Source: Legionellaceae bacterium (GTDB taxonomy: Bacteria > Pseudomonadota > Gammaproteobacteria > Legionellales > Legionellaceae). Taken from it: DNA of 7,766 nucleotides. Of this stretch, positions 6,703 through 7,766 are shown one piece after another. The notes beneath the pieces were generated by a model. The model saw only the letters and a list, made by a program, of their open reading frames with translations. It did not search any database and had not been told where the DNA came from. The translations under genes and the position numbers were made by a program. The DNA lies in the NCBI GenBank assembly GCA_030696465.1, contig JAUYSE010000154.1, positions 1 through 7,766 on the forward strand. The letters are read 5' to 3'. How positions within the stretch are numbered: position 1 is the first letter of the stretch; every line of letters begins with the position of its first letter.

Positions 6703-6831
6703 ATGAAAAAAATAATCACTGCAATAAGTTGTGCTTTTGTTGTATTAAGCTTATTAGCTGGATGTAGTACGATACATGGTTTTGGAAAAGACGTTTCTAG
6801 AAGTGGGCAAGCTATTCAACGTGCATCTTAA
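6703..6831 (+). CDS. Entericidin A/B family small lipoprotein
   Basis: This 42-residue gene encodes a lipoprotein of the entericidin type. The N-terminus is a textbook lipoprotein signal: KK at 2-3, a hydrophobic stretch (4-17), and the lipobox LLAGC (17-21), so signal peptidase II should cut before C21 and lipidate it, leaving a mature peptide of only 22 residues. The mature part, CSTIHGFGKDVSRSGQAIQR, matches the family pattern C-N/S-T-xx-G-x-G-xDv-xxx-G-xai. In E. coli EcnB is described as a bacteriolytic toxin and EcnA as its antidote; single copies are widespread and probably act as envelope-stress or cell-surface lipoproteins. No second copy lies next to it. GGGAG at 6691-6695, seven bases before the ATG, is a strong ribosome binding site. 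A hairpin terminator follows 15 bases after the stop. The family call is firm, the function less so. Confidence 0.9.
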   Translation: MKKIITAISCAFVVLSLLAGCSTIHGFGKDVSRSGQAIQRAS

Positions 6832-6846
6832 TGCAAGTTTGTAAAA

Positions 6847-6891
6847 AACGCCACTTGGATGTCTGCTTTCTGCAGGCATCCAAAGAGCGTT
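6847..6891. terminator. Bidirectional intrinsic terminator between two convergent genes
   Basis: A 12-bp stem (TTGGATGTCTGC at 6855-6866 with GCAGGCATCCAA at 6872-6883, one G-T pair, five-base loop) is extended across a 3x3 internal loop by AACGC/GCGTT (6847-6851 with 6887-6891). On the minus strand it is followed by a run of six T (GCGTTTTTT), on the plus strand by TTTCTT. It lies between the ends of the entericidin-like gene and the 127-residue gene and should stop transcription from both. Confidence 0.85.
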
Positions 6892-6893
6892 TC

Positions 6894-7277
6894 TTATGCA
6901 ACAAGTTCCAATAATTGATATCCAATCAATGCTGTGGCAGCTAATGCACCGGTCACTTTAAAGAAAATCTCTACGAAATGCGGTTTTTCTGGCTGCTCAT
7001 ATTTTGTGTCATTGATAGCGCTTTCTTGATGCAAAGCCACCTGTTGTTCAGGCGTTACGCCATCCATATCAAACAATGGGGTGTCTCCATAAAACCCAGC
7101 CCACCAACCTTCTTTCCAATATTCTGCTTCTTTAGAATCAGCAGCAAATGGCATTTCATTCTCGGCAACTTCAGCAGATGCACATTCGTAACCAAATACA
7201 TAACATTCTTCAAATGTGGGATGTTCGATTTGGAATCGTAAAATAATATCTGGTATCACTCTATCGGTTGTGTTCAT
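6894..7277 (-). CDS. Conserved-looking small protein with RMF-like Trp-rich motif and C-terminal membrane helix
   Basis: I cannot assign a function with confidence. The N-terminal half (about 10-66) contains FGYECASAEVAENEMPF followed by an SKEAEYWKEGWWAGFYG segment (48-64). The pattern GYxAxxxxxxxxNPF-SxExxxWxxGWxxGF/Y is seen in several small gammaproteobacterial proteins and faintly in ribosome modulation factor (RMF). From memory it also resembles the Legionella transmission-trait enhancer LetE, but I cannot verify this. Residues 67-100 are polar; residues about 105-126 (IFFKVTGALAATALIGYQLLEL) form a membrane helix at the extreme C-terminus, suggesting a tail-anchored protein with the rest in the cytoplasm. 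The start is well supported by AGAGGG seven bases before the ATG. It is monocistronic, with its own promoter candidate upstream and a shared terminator three bases after its stop. It is almost certainly a real gene. Confidence 0.8.
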   Translation of the reverse strand: MNTTDRVIPDIILRFQIEHPTFEECYVFGYECASAEVAENEMPFAADSKEAEYWKEGWWAGFYGDTPLFDMDGVTPEQQVALHQESAINDTKYEQPEKPHFVEIFFKVTGALAATALIGYQLLELVA

Positions 7278-7321
7278 TATCGTACCCTCTATCGTGTGTT
7301 TGTCATACTTTTCTTTGTGTC

Positions 7322-7349
7322 TTTATAGTCCAATTTGCATTGGTCATAA
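7322..7349 (-). promoter_or_regulatory. Candidate promoter with an embedded operator-like dyad upstream of the 127-residue gene
   Basis: The minus strand has TTATGA (7349-7344), a 16-base spacer and TATAAA (7327-7322), about 45 bases before the ATG. The whole spacer is filled by the dyad CCAAT-TTGC-ATTGG (7330-7343), a placement typical of repressor operators. The -35 is weak. Confidence 0.4.
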
Positions 7350-7438
7350 TTTATTGTATGGTAGCTGTTTTTTTTGTGCTAGCATTTTACGATAATTTAC
7401 ACTTTCTTAACTATCGCTATGATTAGGCTCTTCTAAAT

Positions 7439-7511
7439 GTAAGCCCGCACGGGCAACCGCATCTTATGACTCACTTTACGCACGCACAAGTGTCGGGCTT
7501 GCTTGGCAAGC
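7439..7511. repeat. Inverted repeat with mutually exclusive hairpins
   Basis: The long-range arms GTAAGCCCGCAC (7439-7450) and GTGTCGGGCTTGC (7490-7502) pair over 12 bases with one bulge and a G-T pair, closing a 39-base loop. Each arm can instead fold locally: GCCCG-CA-CGGGC (7443-7454, tight two-base loop) and GCTTGC-TTG-GCAAGC (7497-7511). On the minus strand the hairpin at 7454-7443 is followed by TTACATTT, so it could weakly terminate pdxH. Confidence 0.5.
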
Positions 7512-7610
7512 GCGCGAGCTTTAGTTTCTCTTAACGTCCAGGACGACACAGTGCACGTAGTGAGCGCTCTTGAGTCAAAAATACTGTGCTACATAAGGTG
7601 TGAGTAATTA

Positions 7611-7766
7611 TTACGGAGCAAGACAACGCAAAGACCAGCCCTGCGGGCTTAATTGATATTGAATACGATCATGCAGACGATTATCACGGCCTTGCCAAAA
7701 CTCAAAAACGAAAGGCGATATTGTAAAGCCCCCCCAAGAAGCGGGCCGTAATATAGGTGTATTTTC
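7611..7766 (-). CDS. pdxH: Pyridoxamine/pyridoxine 5'-phosphate oxidase, C-terminal 51 residues (5' end outside window)
   Basis: PdxH is the cytosolic FMN enzyme that oxidises pyridoxine or pyridoxamine 5'-phosphate to pyridoxal 5'-phosphate, the last step of vitamin B6 cofactor synthesis and salvage. The visible tail reads RPASWGGFTISP, then FEFWQGRDNRLHDRI, and ends CLAP before TAA at 7613-7611. The WQGRxNRLHDR signature near the C-terminus and the terminal LAP are diagnostic; the R and H of RLHDR correspond to the substrate-binding arginine and histidine of the E. coli enzyme. The reading frame is open to the right edge. The gene is separated from the next minus-strand gene by 333 bp, so they are probably not one operon. 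Confidence 0.94.
   Translation of the reverse strand, partial: ENTPILRPASWGGFTISPFVFEFWQGRDNRLHDRIQYQLSPQGWSLRCLAP

Larger units (their letters stand above)
7278..7610. other. Non-coding stretch of 333 bp between the 127-residue gene and pdxH
   Basis: No convincing reading frame or tRNA lies here on either strand. Its left part is AT-rich and holds the promoter/dyad above and a run of eight T (7368-7375). From about 7439 the base composition becomes GC-rich and palindromic: the hairpin set at 7439-7511, the 11-base palindrome CGTCCAGGACG (7535-7545) and GAGCGCTC (7562-7569). This half could hold the 3' untranslated region of pdxH, a small RNA or a degenerate repeat element. Confidence 0.5.

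Noticed and set aside
6978..7241. Plus-strand frame of 87 codons
   Set aside because: It is antisense to the 127-residue gene, which has a strong ribosome binding site, a terminator and a coherent motif.
7368..7375. Run of eight T as a terminator tail
   Set aside because: No stable hairpin precedes it on the plus strand and no gene ends nearby in that direction.
1..7766. CRISPR array, tRNA, rRNA, transposase or phage genes
   Set aside because: No regularly spaced direct repeats, cloverleaf, rRNA segments or recognisable mobile-element proteins were seen.

Overview
The window reads as a chromosomal segment of a gammaproteobacterium, most likely in or near the order Legionellales (Legionella/Coxiella-like). 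Two points support this. A class II HMG-CoA reductase gene lies next to a type 2 isopentenyl-diphosphate isomerase gene, so this is a mevalonate-pathway organism, yet the window also has typical gammaproteobacterial pilT, hslO, pdxH and entericidin genes. The lineage is an inference from gene content; the window has no rRNA or other phylogenetic marker.

Layout, left to right. On the minus strand, fni and mvaA overlap by 16 bp and form a small isoprenoid operon; mvaA runs off the left edge exactly at its catalytic lysine. A short divergent promoter region with a symmetric inverted repeat separates fni from hslO (Hsp33, plus strand). Directly after the hslO stop lies a nested inverted repeat of about 204 bp (2755-2958) that looks like a miniature mobile or palindromic repeat element. 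It is followed by a doubtful small membrane-protein gene. Its 3' end overlaps a convergent PPP-type metallophosphoesterase that resembles secreted Legionella phosphatases of the Wip kind. Further right on the minus strand are an AI-2E/PerM family membrane protein and the twitching-motility ATPase PilT. The order of transcription is pilT, AI-2E, then phosphatase, probably as one unit.

The pilT promoter overlaps a promoter for a 42-residue entericidin-like lipoprotein on the plus strand. That gene ends at a strong bidirectional hairpin terminator, shared with a convergent 127-residue protein with a tryptophan-rich RMF-like motif and a C-terminal membrane helix. A 333 bp non-coding stretch follows. 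It holds an operator-like dyad near the 127-residue gene and a set of mutually exclusive hairpins. The right edge carries the last 51 codons of pdxH.

The window is mostly ordinary housekeeping and envelope genes. I see no defence system, CRISPR array or biosynthetic cluster. The points most worth a second look are the 204 bp palindromic element, the switch-like fold in the 7439-7511 region, the Wip-like phosphatase, and the overlapping pilT/entericidin promoters.
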